DNA from: UBA11872 sp965198285
GTDB lineage: Bacteria > Chloroflexota > UBA11872
Assembly (NCBI GenBank): GCA_965198285.1
Contig: OZ240251.1
Span: 2,480,001-2,544,000, forward strand
Direction: 5' to 3'
DNA length: 64,000 nucleotides
Below, one piece after another: positions 35,763-44,570 of the stretch; the stretch's first letter is position 1; every line of letters starts with the position of its first letter. The notes under the pieces are model-generated. The model worked only from the letters and a program-made list of their open reading frames with translations, was not told the DNA's origin and made no database searches. The translations under genes were made by a program, and so were the position numbers.

Positions 35763-37832
35763 TCACGTCCGCAGCTTGATCTCCGGCCCTCCCCAGCAGA
35801 TCAGACTTCCGTCAACTCGCACCCCACAAGTGTGTTCATCCCCCACGCTGACGTCCCGAAAGGTGCCCGGCGGCGTAGCCGCACTGTCATGGTTCGAGCC
35901 CCAGCAAGCCACGGTGCTGTCCATCCGCACCCCGCACGTGTGACCGGAACCAGCGCTGACTGATTGGAACTCACCTGGCGGCGGCGTGGCCTGGCCCCAG
36001 TCAAAGGACGAATTATCTGATCCCCAGCAGCCAATCGTTCTGTCAGACCGCACCCCACACGTGTGCCAGTCGCCGACACTGACAGTCTGGAACGTGTCCG
36101 AAGGCGCGGAGGCCTTCCCTTCGTGGTTCCACCCCCAGCACTCAACCGTCTCGTCAGTCCGCACGCCGCAAGTATGGGAACTTCCGGCGCTAACGTTCTG
36201 AAAGGTGCCCTCTCGCAGCGAGGATTGGCCGTGCCCGTTATCTCCCCAGCAGGACACGGTGCCGCCGGCCCGTATCGAACAGGAGTTGTAGCTACCAGCG
36301 CTGACACGTTGAAACGAGCCGGCGGGAGCATCGGCCTGACCGTCAAGATTCAGTCCCCAGCAGATGATCGCTCTATCGGACCGCAGCCCACAGTTATGAC
36401 TCAAACCGCTGCTAACCCCCCGAAACTCGCCAGTCGGTGGCGACGCCTGTCCGCGGTCATTCCATCCCCAGCACGTGAGCGTTCCGGCTGTTCGAAGGCC
36501 GCAAGTGTGTTCGCCACCTACGCTAACTGTCGAGAAAGCACCGGTTGGCGGCGTGGCTTGGTTTTCTTTGTCCCATCCCCAGCAGACGGTCGAACCGTCA
36601 GTTCGTACTCCGCAGGTGTCGTCGCCTGCGCTAATGGAACGAAAAGTGAAGGCTGGTGTTTTGGCCTCGTGACGGTACTGTGCGCCCCAGCAGACGACAA
36701 TGCCGTCAGTGCGAAGACCGCAGGTATGGCTCTCTCCAGCGCTGACAGCCCGAAATGTTCCGTGCGGGGGCGACGCTTGACCAACGTCGTTCAATCCCCA
36801 ACAAGAGATCGTGCCCTCCGCCCGAACTTCGCACGTATGCCTGCGACCGGCACTGATGCTCTGGTGTTCCAAAAGTTCTAAAGCGGACGGTACCTCACTC
36901 TTTCCGACGCTGACTCGATGGTCTGCAATCCAAGCGTCGAGGTCTTGATGCGCCAAGTCTCCGTCGATCAGGAAGTTCACGTTCTCCACCCGATCTACCG
37001 CACCTCCGCCCAGCTTTGCGGCCACGACGCCAATCACCTGCCCGCGTTCGTTCAAGGCTGGGCCTCCGCTGTTGCCCGGGTTAGCCGTGGCGTCCGTCTG
37101 AAGCCACTCGGGATAGCGAGCTGACAGCACACCCCGTGTGATCGTGAGCGTTTGCCCCTCAAGCGGATAGCCCAGGATGATCAGGTCAGCACCCAGATCG
37201 AGATTCGCCGAGCGGCCGAAGTCCACGAACGAATATGGACCGTCGCCTGGAAGCTTGAGCAGCGCCAGATCAAGTTCAGGATCGTCCGCCACGACCTGGG
37301 CATATTCCTCCGATCCGTACCGCGTTCCGACATGTGCGCCCTGCGCGCCGCCCAAAACATGGCTATTCGTGACAACGTGCCCGTCCGCTGTCATCACAAA
37401 CGCGCTGCCAATGCGCCCGCCAGCCGTGCGGATAAATCGAACGGCATACCCCGCCTGCTGCACCAGTTCAGCGACAGACAGTGCGGAGGGAGGCGTCTGC
37501 GTAGCCTGGGCTTTCGGTGTTGGGGAGAGCGTTGGCGTCGGAACGGGCGCGAGCCTCGGTGCCGGGGTCGACGCTGGCGTCCGGGCTGAAGTTGGTATTG
37601 GGGACTGCGGAGGAACAGGAGACGGGTCCGGGGTGTCCGCCAAGACTTGAGTGGACCGCACGTTCGGCGTCGGACCATGCGTCGAGGTTGGGCTTGGCGC
37701 TGGATGAATGGTCGTCGTTGCGGCCGGTGCTCGGGTTGACATCGGAGTCGGGCCTGGCGCCGGCATTTGGCCGATCAGCTGGGCCGCCAGCTGCGGCCGG
37801 ACCATCGCGAAAACCACCACAGCCACGCCCAA
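35763..37832 (-). CDS. Secreted trypsin-like protease fused to ten RCC1-like Cys repeats; damaged 5' end
   Basis: A 689-residue protein. A hydrophobic N-terminus is followed by a Pro/Thr/Ser linker (residues 25-115), then an HtrA-like trypsin domain with His158 (TNSHV), Asp188 (ELDLALLKL) and Ser255 (NPGNSGGPAL). From about residue 330 there are ten repeats of about 37 residues of the form HTCGLRTDGTVxCWG, an RCC1-like propeller whose paired Cys suggest disulfides outside the cytoplasm. There is no PDZ domain. Just upstream in frame, a TAG (37839-37841) splits what looks like one membrane helix: MAVGLVTLVG then AALGVAVVVFAMV. The original start was probably ATG 37871. Only a weak TTG now precedes the open frame, so expression is doubtful. 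Confidence 0.75.
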   Translation of the reverse strand: MGVAVVVFAMVRPQLAAQLIGQMPAPGPTPMSTRAPAATTTIHPAPSPTSTHGPTPNVRSTQVLADTPDPSPVPPQSPIPTSARTPASTPAPRLAPVPTPTLSPTPKAQATQTPPSALSVAELVQQAGYAVRFIRTAGGRIGSAFVMTADGHVVTNSHVLGGAQGAHVGTRYGSEEYAQVVADDPELDLALLKLPGDGPYSFVDFGRSANLDLGADLIILGYPLEGQTLTITRGVLSARYPEWLQTDATANPGNSGGPALNERGQVIGVVAAKLGGGAVDRVENVNFLIDGDLAHQDLDAWIADHRVSVGKSEVPSALELLEHQSISAGRRHTCEVRAEGTISCWGLNDVGQASPPHGTFRAVSAGESHTCGLRTDGIVVCWGAQYRHEAKTPAFTFRSISAGDDTCGVRTDGSTVCWGWDKENQATPPTGAFSTVSVGGEHTCGLRTAGTLTCWGWNDRGQASPPTGEFRGVSSGLSHNCGLRSDRAIICWGLNLDGQADAPAGSFQRVSAGSYNSCSIRAGGTVSCWGDNGHGQSSLREGTFQNVSAGSSHTCGVRTDETVECWGWNHEGKASAPSDTFQTVSVGDWHTCGVRSDRTIGCWGSDNSSFDWGQATPPPGEFQSVSAGSGHTCGVRMDSTVACWGSNHDSAATPPGTFRDVSVGDEHTCGVRVDGSLICWGGPEIKLRT

Positions 37833-37948
37833 AGCCGCCTAGCCGACCAGCGTCACCAAGCCAACGGCCATCAGCAAGGCCCTTGCCTTACCCAGAAAGC
37901 TGCTCCCCAATTACCAAATCTGCATTGGCCGAACCTGACAAGCCCTAG

Positions 37949-39123
37949 GAAACCTCTGAACAACCGGGGTGCCAGAGCGCCGGGGCAGCAGCAGGGTGCC
38001 TTGGGGCGTCGGGGTGACGGCGTTTCGGGACCGCAGCGCCCCGTTAGCGGCGGTGCAGGCCGCGGGCGCCCCCGCGCGGGGCGCAACTCGCCCGCTTACG
38101 CTGGCGCGGCGCGCGCCGCCAGCAGCAGATTGGCGAACCCCAACAGCAGGCACAGCCGGGTCCGGTTCTTGGCCAACCCCCGATACCGCACCTTGGCGTA
38201 GCCGAAGTGGCGTTTCACATACAGAAACGGATGCTCCACCTTGGCCCGGATCGAGGCCTTGCGCTGCTCCGCCTGAGCGGCGGCGCTGCCGGGCGCCAAG
38301 CGCCGCCGCTGCCCTGGGCGCAGCGCCACCTGCCAGTCCACCCGCCGGCCCCGGTGCTCCGGGCGCCGGGCCACGCCCTGATACCCCGCGTCGCCCCACA
38401 CGCGCGTCTCGGCGCCGTGCAGGAGCCGCGGCACTTGCGTGATGTCGGCCACGTTGGCCGCCGTCGTCGCGACGCTATGCACCAGCCCCGTGACCGCGTC
38501 CACCCCGATGTGCGCCTTCATCCCGAAGTACCACTGGTTGCCCTTCTTGACCTGATGCATCTCGGGGTCGCGCGCCTGGGCGCGGTTCTTCGTCGACGCC
38601 GGCGCGTCGAGGATGGTCGCGTCCACGATCGTGCCTTCCCGCAGCCGCAGGCCCTGCGCCGCCAGATGCCGAGTGATCTCGGCCAGCAGCACCTCCCCCA
38701 ATGCATGGCGTTCCAGCAGGTGCCGGAAGTGCAGGATGGTCGTCTCATCGGGGCGCGGGCCCCGTGCGGTGAGGCCCACGAAGCGCTGCACGGCCACGCT
38801 GTCGTAGAGCGCGTCTTCCATGGCCGGGTCGCTGAGGTTGTAGAACAGTTGCACGCAGTGAGTCCGCAGCATCATGGCTAGCGGATAGGGGGGCCGTCCG
38901 CGCGTCCCGGTCGGGTAGACCGGCCGGATGCGCGCTTCGAGCCACGCCCACGGCATCAGCGCGTCCATGCGCTGCAGAAAGCGCCCCCGCCGCGTCTGGC
39001 GCGGCTGTCCGTCGTACTCCACGTCGGCAAATGAGCGTTGCGGCAGCATCATGGCCCTCAGCGGCTGTCCGTCGCTCGTGAGCATAGGCCCTGCCGCAAC
39101 CACCGGGCTTATTCAGAGGATTC
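37949..39123 (-). mobile_element. IS5-family insertion sequence, 1175 bp, complete
   Basis: Left end GGAAACCTCTGAACAA (37949-37964) and right end, read inward, GGAATCCTCTGAATAA (39123-39108) match at 14 of 16 positions. CTAG is present directly outside both ends (37945-37948 and 39124-39127), matching the YTAR 4-bp target duplication of IS5-type elements. One intact transposase gene lies inside. It inserted about 75 bp upstream of the damaged trypsin-RCC1 gene. Confidence 0.92.
38096..39103 (-). CDS. IS5-family transposase (DDE)
   Basis: A 335-residue transposase. The N-terminal IS5 domain is seen in PQRSFADVEYDGQPRQTRRG and in the block around ALMPWAWLEARIRPVYP. The DDE core has Asp in GTIVDATILDAP, Asp in VWGDAGYQG and Glu in the RAKVEHPFLYVK motif (R-3-E-6-K). 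A GTG at 39103 opens the frame; the ATG at 39052 (MLPQRSF) with a GAGG before it is an equally good start. It appears intact and possibly active. Confidence 0.93.
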   Translation of the reverse strand: MVAAGPMLTSDGQPLRAMMLPQRSFADVEYDGQPRQTRRGRFLQRMDALMPWAWLEARIRPVYPTGTRGRPPYPLAMMLRTHCVQLFYNLSDPAMEDALYDSVAVQRFVGLTARGPRPDETTILHFRHLLERHALGEVLLAEITRHLAAQGLRLREGTIVDATILDAPASTKNRAQARDPEMHQVKKGNQWYFGMKAHIGVDAVTGLVHSVATTAANVADITQVPRLLHGAETRVWGDAGYQGVARRPEHRGRRVDWQVALRPGQRRRLAPGSAAAQAEQRKASIRAKVEHPFLYVKRHFGYAKVRYRGLAKNRTRLCLLLGFANLLLAARAAPA

Positions 39124-39127
39124 CTAG

Positions 39128-39821
39128 CCATGGTCCTGCAAGCGTTGCTTTCCTGCCGATGCCTCGTTCGGCTCAGGAAGTTCGTACGCCTCTCACGATT
39201 GGAGTATGCCCTTCAGCCCCTCACCCGCGAACATTCGCACCCCTCGCTGACTCCCTCGCGCAACCTCGCCAAGGTGGATCAGTCCCGTCGCCAAAGCCCC
39301 TTCGTATCCCCAGCTCTTCTCCCATGCCCTGATCGAGGAAGCCCCGCACCCTGATCCCCAATGCCCGCTGCTCGCTTCGCGCTGATGCCACCTCGAGTCC
39401 ACCCGCACGTCCGCCTCGTCCATTTACGGCACGTCTGTCCAACACTTGGGCCCGTCCCTGTCCGCCGGCGCGTCGCTGACAACACCATCCCTGCCAGCGT
39501 TGTCTGCACTGCCAGCAAAGCACGTAATGATTGTGTTGCTGGCAGCGATCTCATTGCCGGCACCCGTCATCCCCGGCCTCGGTCCAACCCACCGCTCCAA
39601 CCAGCCCCGCACCCGCCCTCTTCAACTCCCCACTACCCACAAACCACTAGCCACTGACCACCAGTACATGACCAGGCGCGTAGGAACCAGCCGCTGTGCC
39701 ACCGGGTTCACGGCTAAGGCCAGGCTTTTTAGGGTGTAGGCCCCCGGCAATGCCCGCCCGTCGTTCCTCCCGCAAGCCGGTAGGATGACGCCGTGGAAGT
39801 GCGCCTTTGGAACGGGAACCG
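39128..39821. other. Intergenic region with no recognisable gene
   Basis: About 690 bp between the IS element and the first copy of the duplicated block. Several short frames exist on both strands, but none shows family features, a good ribosome site or a consistent coding bias. The pyrimidine-rich plus strand (for example CAACTCCCCACTACCCAC near 39616) looks like decayed or repetitive intergenic sequence. From about 39767 onward it matches 42355-42418, the upstream edge of the second copy of the duplication. Confidence 0.55.
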
Positions 39822-40133
39822 ATGAGAGACGCAGACACCCCGGCGCCGATGCAGGCGGCAAGGCCCACCTCCCCACGCCGCCCGCGGGATGAGATCGCCC
39901 GCTTGGGCAAGGAGATATACCAGCGAGACATCCAGCGGCAGGTGGAGGCCGACCATGTTGGCGAGGTCGTCGCCATTGACGTGGACAGCGGGGATTACGC
40001 CCTCGGCGCCAATGCCATTGCCGCATCTGAGGGCCTGCGCAACCGGCGCCCGGACGCCCGAGTCTGGCTGATGCGAGTTGGACATCGGACGCTCTATCGC
40101 TTCGGGGGCAGTTCCCTGCGGACCGCCAGTTGA
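39822..40133 (+). CDS. Conserved small protein paired with a retropepsin-like protease (copy 1)
   Basis: A 103-residue protein with an N-terminal basic part and a conserved core: IARLGKEIYQRDIQRQVEADHVGEVV (in part), AIDVDSGDYALG, VWLMRVGHRTLYRFGG. I recall similar 80-100 residue proteins next to clan-AA aspartic proteases in cyanobacteria and other bacteria; their function is unknown and an antitoxin-like or adaptor role is only a guess. ATG 39822 is used; the matching codon in copy 2 is GTG. Its TGA overlaps the TTG start of the protease gene by 4 nt, so translation is coupled. Confidence 0.72.
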   Translation: MRDADTPAPMQAARPTSPRRPRDEIARLGKEIYQRDIQRQVEADHVGEVVAIDVDSGDYALGANAIAASEGLRNRRPDARVWLMRVGHRTLYRFGGSSLRTAS

Positions 40134-40501
40134 TCGAGGGCTTCGTAAACGCCAATCTCGAAGCCGTTGTAACCCTTCCCTTGCAAGGCCCGGGGGGACG
40201 GACGCGGGAAGTCGACGCCGTGATCGATACCGGCTTCAACGGCTACCTGACCTTGCCGCCGATGCTGGTGGCGGACTTGGGCCTGCCTGTCGTGGGTGAT
40301 GGCGAGGCGGTTCTGGCCGACGGCAGCGAGGCTGTCTTTGACGTTTACGGCGTCACCCTGCTGTGGAACGGCCAATTGAGACACGTCGAGATCGGAGCTG
40401 TTGGCGTAGACCCCCTCGTAGGCAAGTCCCTGCTCGACAGCCATAACCTGAACATTGACGTCAGGGAAGGCGGACGCGTCGCCATACAGGCCATGGAGTA
40501 G
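40130..40501 (+). CDS. Clan AA (retropepsin-like) aspartic protease, copy 1
   Basis: A 123-residue single-domain protein with the catalytic VIDTGFNGYLTLPP motif, flap-like VVGDGEAVLADGS and a C-terminal DPLVGKSLLDSHNLNIDV block. This is the small AF_0612-type retropepsin family. It should act as a dimer, with one Asp contributed by each chain. The TTG start at 40130 overlaps the partner gene's stop codon. It is the intact member of two tandem copies. The peptide substrate is unknown; the adjacent small protein is the obvious first candidate. Confidence 0.82.
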   Translation: MIEGFVNANLEAVVTLPLQGPGGRTREVDAVIDTGFNGYLTLPPMLVADLGLPVVGDGEAVLADGSEAVFDVYGVTLLWNGQLRHVEIGAVGVDPLVGKSLLDSHNLNIDVREGGRVAIQAME

Positions 40502-40922
40502 CGACAGCTCCCGGACCAACATCCGCTCCGGCGGTGCCCCCGAACCCAGGTGTCAACCGGAGTGGAGAGGTCCGCAGGGAGAGCCGCCCTTCTCCTCTCC
40601 CGGGGAGGAGGCAGAACCTGCCAAAGCCTGCCCCGGACGCGATCCGGGGGACTCGATCCGTGGTTCCAGCGTCTTCGCCGGAAATCGGTGAGCAACTGTG
40701 TGCGTTGAAAGCTGATCTGCGGGGAGGCCGATCTTCCACCTCTCCGAGGGGAGAGGCAGATTCGGGCGTCTTCGGCCGAAATCGGTGAGGGGTCTTCCGG
40801 TCCCGGTCGCTCAGATCAGACTCGCCCCGCCCTAGCGTTCTCTTCGAAAAACGCAGGGTGTGGAGCAAGGGCGGCTGTCGCTCATCACAGCCTGGCCCAG
40901 ATGCCGCAGTTCCAACTCCTAT
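40502..40922. repeat. Intergenic repeat-containing insertion absent from copy 2
   Basis: This 421-bp gap corresponds to only about 91 bp in the second copy of the block. The extra sequence (about 40570-40910) contains two imperfect direct repeats, around 40590-40695 and 40720-40795. They share the CTCTCC...GGGGAG dyad and a GGCCGAAATCGGTGAG-like tail. The string GAGCAACTGTGTG at 40689 recurs at 42210. It looks like a dispersed intergenic repeat family of this genome. No gene is seen. Confidence 0.6.
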
Positions 40923-42101
40923 CTAACCGGCCGCCTCGATCCTCGCCAGTTCCCCAGGCAACCAATCCCCGTACCGCAACTTCCCCCGCTCCGGGTCCGG
41001 CTCCGGCAGCCCCGCCTTCGCCAGTTCTTTCCGCAGCGGGTGCTCGCCCCGCTCCAGCGGAAAGTCCACCCGCGACCGGCTGAAGTGCGAGATCCACGCC
41101 CCATCCATCATCTCCATCACGGCCCGACCCTCTTTGCCGCTGCACTCGTGCTCGCGGTCCTCGTCCAGCACCCGAACCGTCTCCTCCGCCATCCACAGGT
41201 CGCCGCCCACGTGGTCGTAGTAGTCGTGCCCGTGCAGGAACCGGTCCTCGTCGGCTAGCTCGTACTTCTCCCACGGCACGTCGCCCACGACCTCGTCGCG
41301 CCCGCGCCGGATGAAGAGCTCGCGCGAGTTGTACAGGCAAAGGGCCCCGTCCTCGCCGTAGATCTTGACGTGCACCCAGCCGCTGCCCGGCTCGCTGCGG
41401 CGGTGCATTTCGGCGAAGGCCGTCAGGCCGTTCTCGAACTCGTAGAGCGCCGAAATTTCCTCGCCCGCCAGCAGACCGAAGCCGTAGGAACCCTCCACGA
41501 TGCCCGCGGCCGTGGTTCGATGCCCCCCGGTCCGGCACATTGCGACCACGCTGCGCGCGGCGCCCGCGAACCGCCGCGTGCCGTTCAGCATGTGCGTGCC
41601 GATGTTCAGCATGTCGTATCCGCCGTAATAGCCCTTGCCGCGAATCTTGATCGTCGTCAGCGGCCCGATCTCGCCCGCGTTGATCAGTCGCTCGGCCACG
41701 TTGAACGTCGGCGTCGTGCGCATCTGGTGGTGAATCGCCAGCCGCGTCCCGTTGGCCTCGGCCAGCTCCTGCATGCGGTCGGCGTCGGTCAGGCTGGTCG
41801 CCATTGGCTTCTCGACGATCACCGCCTTCGGCGCCCTGTGCTCCAGCACCCCGATCGTCAACGGCGCGTGCAGATCGGTACGGGTCGGAATATTGACGAT
41901 GTCCAGGCTTTCCTCGTCCAGCATCGCCCGGTAGTCGTCGTACGTCCGCTCCACCCCAAACTCCGCCGCCGCGGCGCCCAACCGTTCCGGGTCCACGTCG
42001 CACAGCGCCGCAATCTCCACCCGCGGATGCAACATGTACGCCCGCGCCTGTTTCAGCCCACGCGGCCCCACACCCAGAAACCCCACTCGGTACGTACTCA
42101 T
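40923..42101 (-). CDS. Gfo/Idh/MocA family oxidoreductase, duplicate copy 1
   Basis: A 392-residue NAD(P)-dependent oxidoreductase. The N-terminus has GFLGVGPRGLKQARAY (Rossmann), the EKP motif in VIVEKPMATSL, then HHQMRTTPTF and GKGYYGGYDMLNIGTHMLNG (Asp, His of the active site). It differs from its tandem copy at 43188 by about 25 residues, roughly 94% identity over the full length. ATG 42101 has GGGGAG upstream; a longer frame exists but lacks homology with copy 2. The substrate is probably a sugar or cyclitol. It faces the protease pair tail to tail. Confidence 0.88.
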   Translation of the reverse strand: MSTYRVGFLGVGPRGLKQARAYMLHPRVEIAALCDVDPERLGAAAAEFGVERTYDDYRAMLDEESLDIVNIPTRTDLHAPLTIGVLEHRAPKAVIVEKPMATSLTDADRMQELAEANGTRLAIHHQMRTTPTFNVAERLINAGEIGPLTTIKIRGKGYYGGYDMLNIGTHMLNGTRRFAGAARSVVAMCRTGGHRTTAAGIVEGSYGFGLLAGEEISALYEFENGLTAFAEMHRRSEPGSGWVHVKIYGEDGALCLYNSRELFIRRGRDEVVGDVPWEKYELADEDRFLHGHDYYDHVGGDLWMAEETVRVLDEDREHECSGKEGRAVMEMMDGAWISHFSRSRVDFPLERGEHPLRKELAKAGLPEPDPERGKLRYGDWLPGELARIEAAG

Positions 42102-42417
42102 GGCCGCTCCCCACCGAACGCATCCACCATTAAGGCGGCACCGTACCAGACCCGCCAGCCCCATCCACGTTCACACATACCCGCGCGCCACCCGCCCCGC
42201 CCAGTGGGAGAGCAACTGTGTGGGCCGTCAAGGGTTGGGGTGAGGGTCTTCCGGGCAACCATCCCCGGGTTGCGCAAAGGTCTCCGTTTGGGAGAGGGTT
42301 GGGGTCAGGGTCTTTGCGGCTCACAAGTCAATGCAGGCCACTACCTAGGCCTAATCATTGTTCCTCCGCAAGCCAGAAGAATGACGGTGTGGAAGTGCGC
42401 CTTTGAAAAGGGAACGG

Positions 42418-42729
42418 GTGAGAAACGCAGACACCCCGGCGCTGACGCAGGCGGCAAGCCCCGCTACGCCACGCCGCCCGCGGGACAAGGTCGCCCGCTT
42501 GGGCAAGGAGATATACCGGCGAGACATCCAGCGGCAGGTGGAGGCCGACCATATTGGAGAGGTCGTCGCCATTGACGTGGACAGCGGGGACTACGCCCTC
42601 GGCGCCAATGCCATTGCCGCATCTGAGAGCCTGCGCAACCAGCGCCCGGACGCCCAAGTCTGGCTGATGCGAGTTGGACATCGGACGCTATATCACTTCG
42701 GGGGCAGTTCCCTGCGGACAGCCAGGTGA
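42418..42729 (+). CDS. Conserved small protein paired with a retropepsin-like protease (copy 2)
   Basis: A 103-residue duplicate of the protein at 39822, very similar through the core (GKEIYRRDIQRQVEADHIG, DVDSGDYALGANAIAAS, YHFGGSSLRTA). The start is GTG 42418, aligned with ATG 39822, with AAGGGAA upstream. Its TGA overlaps the GTG start of the downstream protease pseudogene. The open frame is intact, unlike its partner. Function unknown; see copy 1. Confidence 0.7.
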   Translation: MRNADTPALTQAASPATPRRPRDKVARLGKEIYRRDIQRQVEADHIGEVVAIDVDSGDYALGANAIAASESLRNQRPDAQVWLMRVGHRTLYHFGGSSLRTAR

Positions 42730-43096
42730 TCGAGGGCTTCGTAAACGCCAATCTCGAAGCCGTGGTAACCATTCCCTTGCAAGGCCCGGCGGGACGGACG
42801 CGGGAAGTCGACGCCGTGATTGATACCGGCTTCAACGGCTACTTGACCTTGCCGGCGATGCTGGTGGCGGACTTCGGCCTGCCCGTCGTGGGTGATGCCG
42901 AGGCGGTTCTGGCCGACGGCAGCCAGGCTGTCTTTGACGTCTACGGCGTAACCGTGTTGTGGAACGGCCAAGCGAGATACGTCGAGACCGGGGCTGTTGG
43001 CGTAGACCCCTCGTAGGCATGTCCCTGCTCGACAACCATAACCTGAACATTGACGTCAGGGAAGGCGGACGCGTCGCCATACAGGCCATGGAGTAG
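42726..43096 (+). pseudogene. Retropepsin-like aspartic protease, copy 2, frameshifted
   Basis: The duplicate of the gene at 40130 keeps the catalytic VIDTGFNG and the flap region. A C-run that has five bases in copy 1 (40411-40415) has four here (43007-43010). The frame then stops at TAG after DPS, giving 96 residues instead of 123. The lost C-terminal part (SLLDNHNLNIDVREGGRVAIQ) is still readable in another frame up to 43096. The missing segment contains the last conserved strand and helix, so the product is probably inactive. Confidence 0.8.
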
Positions 43097-43187
43097 CGGC
43101 AGCTCCCGAGTCGAGGCCCGCTCCGGCGGCTCCCACCGAACCCAGGTGTCAGCCGGAGTGGAGAGGCCCGCGGGGAGAAATGCCTGA

Positions 43188-44366
43188 CTACCTAGCCGCC
43201 TCGATCCTCGCCAGTTCCCCCGGCAGCCAATCCCCGTACCGCAGCTTCCCTCGCTCCGGGTCGGGATCCGGCAGCCCCGCCTTCGCCAGTTCCTTGCGCA
43301 GCGGGTGCTCACCCCGCTCCAGCGGAAAGTCCACCCGCGACCGGCTGAAGTGCGAGACCCACGCACCGTCCATCATCTCCATCACGGCCCGCCCCTCGAT
43401 GCCGCTGCACTCGTGCTCGCGGTCCTCGTCCAGCACCCGCACCGTCTCCTCGGCCATCCACAGGTCGCCGCCCTCGTGGTCGTAGTAGTCGTGCCCGTGC
43501 AGAAAGCGGTCGGAGTCCGATAGCTCGTACTTCTCCCAGGGCACGTCGCCCACCACCTCGTCGCGCCCGCGTCGAATGAAGAGCTCGCGCGAGTTGTGCA
43601 GGCATAGCGCGCCGTCCTCGCCGTAAATCTTGATATGCACCCAGCCGTTGCCCGGCTCGCTGCGGCGGTGCATTTCGGCAAAGGCCGTCAGGCCCTTCTC
43701 GAACTCGTAGAGCGCCGAAATGTGCTCGCCCGCCAGCAGCCCGAAGCCGTAGGAACCCTCCACGATGTCCGCCGCCGTGGTTGGACGCCCACCGGTTAGG
43801 CACATGGCGACCACGCTGCGCGCGTCGCCGGCAAACCGGCGCGTGCCGTTCAACATGTGCGTGCCGATGTTCAGCATGTCGTAGCCGCCGTAGTAGCCCT
43901 TGCCCCGGATCTTGATCGTCGTCAGCGGTCCGATCTCGCCAGCGTTGATCAGCCGGTCGGCCACGTTGAACGTCGGCGTCGTGCGCATCTGGTGGTGAAT
44001 CGCCAGGCGCGTCCCGTTGGCCTCGGCCAGCTCCTGCATCCGGTCGGCGTCGGTCAGGCTGGTCGCCATCGGCTTTTCGACGATTACCGCCTTCGGCGCC
44101 CTGTGCTCCAGCACGCCGATCGTCAACGGCGCGTGCAGGTCCGTCCGGGTCGGAATGTTGACGATGTCCAGGTTCTCCGTGTCCAGCATCGCCCGGTAGT
44201 CCGAGTACGTACGCTCCACCCCGAACTCCGCCGCCGCGTCACCCAGCCGCTCCGGGTCCACGTCGCACAGCGCCACAATCTCCACCCGCGGATGCAACAT
44301 GTACGCCCGCGCCTGGCTCAACCCCCGCGGCCCCACGCCCAGAAATCCGACTCGGTACGTAGTCAT
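43188..44366 (-). CDS. Gfo/Idh/MocA family oxidoreductase, duplicate copy 2
   Basis: A 392-residue tandem duplicate of the gene at 40923 with the same length and all motifs (GFLGVGPRGL, VIVEKPMATS, MLNIGTHMLNG). The roughly 25 substitutions are spread along the protein and mostly conservative, suggesting both copies are under selection. ATG 44366 has GGGAG six bases upstream; upstream in-frame sequence is not shared with copy 1. Divergent from the DUF429 gene. Confidence 0.88.
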   Translation of the reverse strand: MTTYRVGFLGVGPRGLSQARAYMLHPRVEIVALCDVDPERLGDAAAEFGVERTYSDYRAMLDTENLDIVNIPTRTDLHAPLTIGVLEHRAPKAVIVEKPMATSLTDADRMQELAEANGTRLAIHHQMRTTPTFNVADRLINAGEIGPLTTIKIRGKGYYGGYDMLNIGTHMLNGTRRFAGDARSVVAMCLTGGRPTTAADIVEGSYGFGLLAGEHISALYEFEKGLTAFAEMHRRSEPGNGWVHIKIYGEDGALCLHNSRELFIRRGRDEVVGDVPWEKYELSDSDRFLHGHDYYDHEGGDLWMAEETVRVLDEDREHECSGIEGRAVMEMMDGAWVSHFSRSRVDFPLERGEHPLRKELAKAGLPDPDPERGKLRYGDWLPGELARIEAAR

Positions 44367-44570
44367 GGCTACTCCCACCGGACAGTTCGCTGTTGGTTCG
44401 GCACCGTAGCAGAACCATTCGTTTCTTTCGGCGTACAGACTCTCTGAAACTCGTGAGCGAGAGGTAGATTGGGCATCGAGCGTCCTCACGACATCGTTAG
44501 CCTGTGAACTCCCCGTACGTCGAGCATCCGGTCCCGGGTCCGGAAGGGCCCCGATACCGGTCGTGACGAC

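Noticed and set aside
39193..39657. Hypothetical genes between IS5 and the duplication
   Set aside because: Low-complexity, no ribosome sites, no motif; better explained as intergenic repeats.
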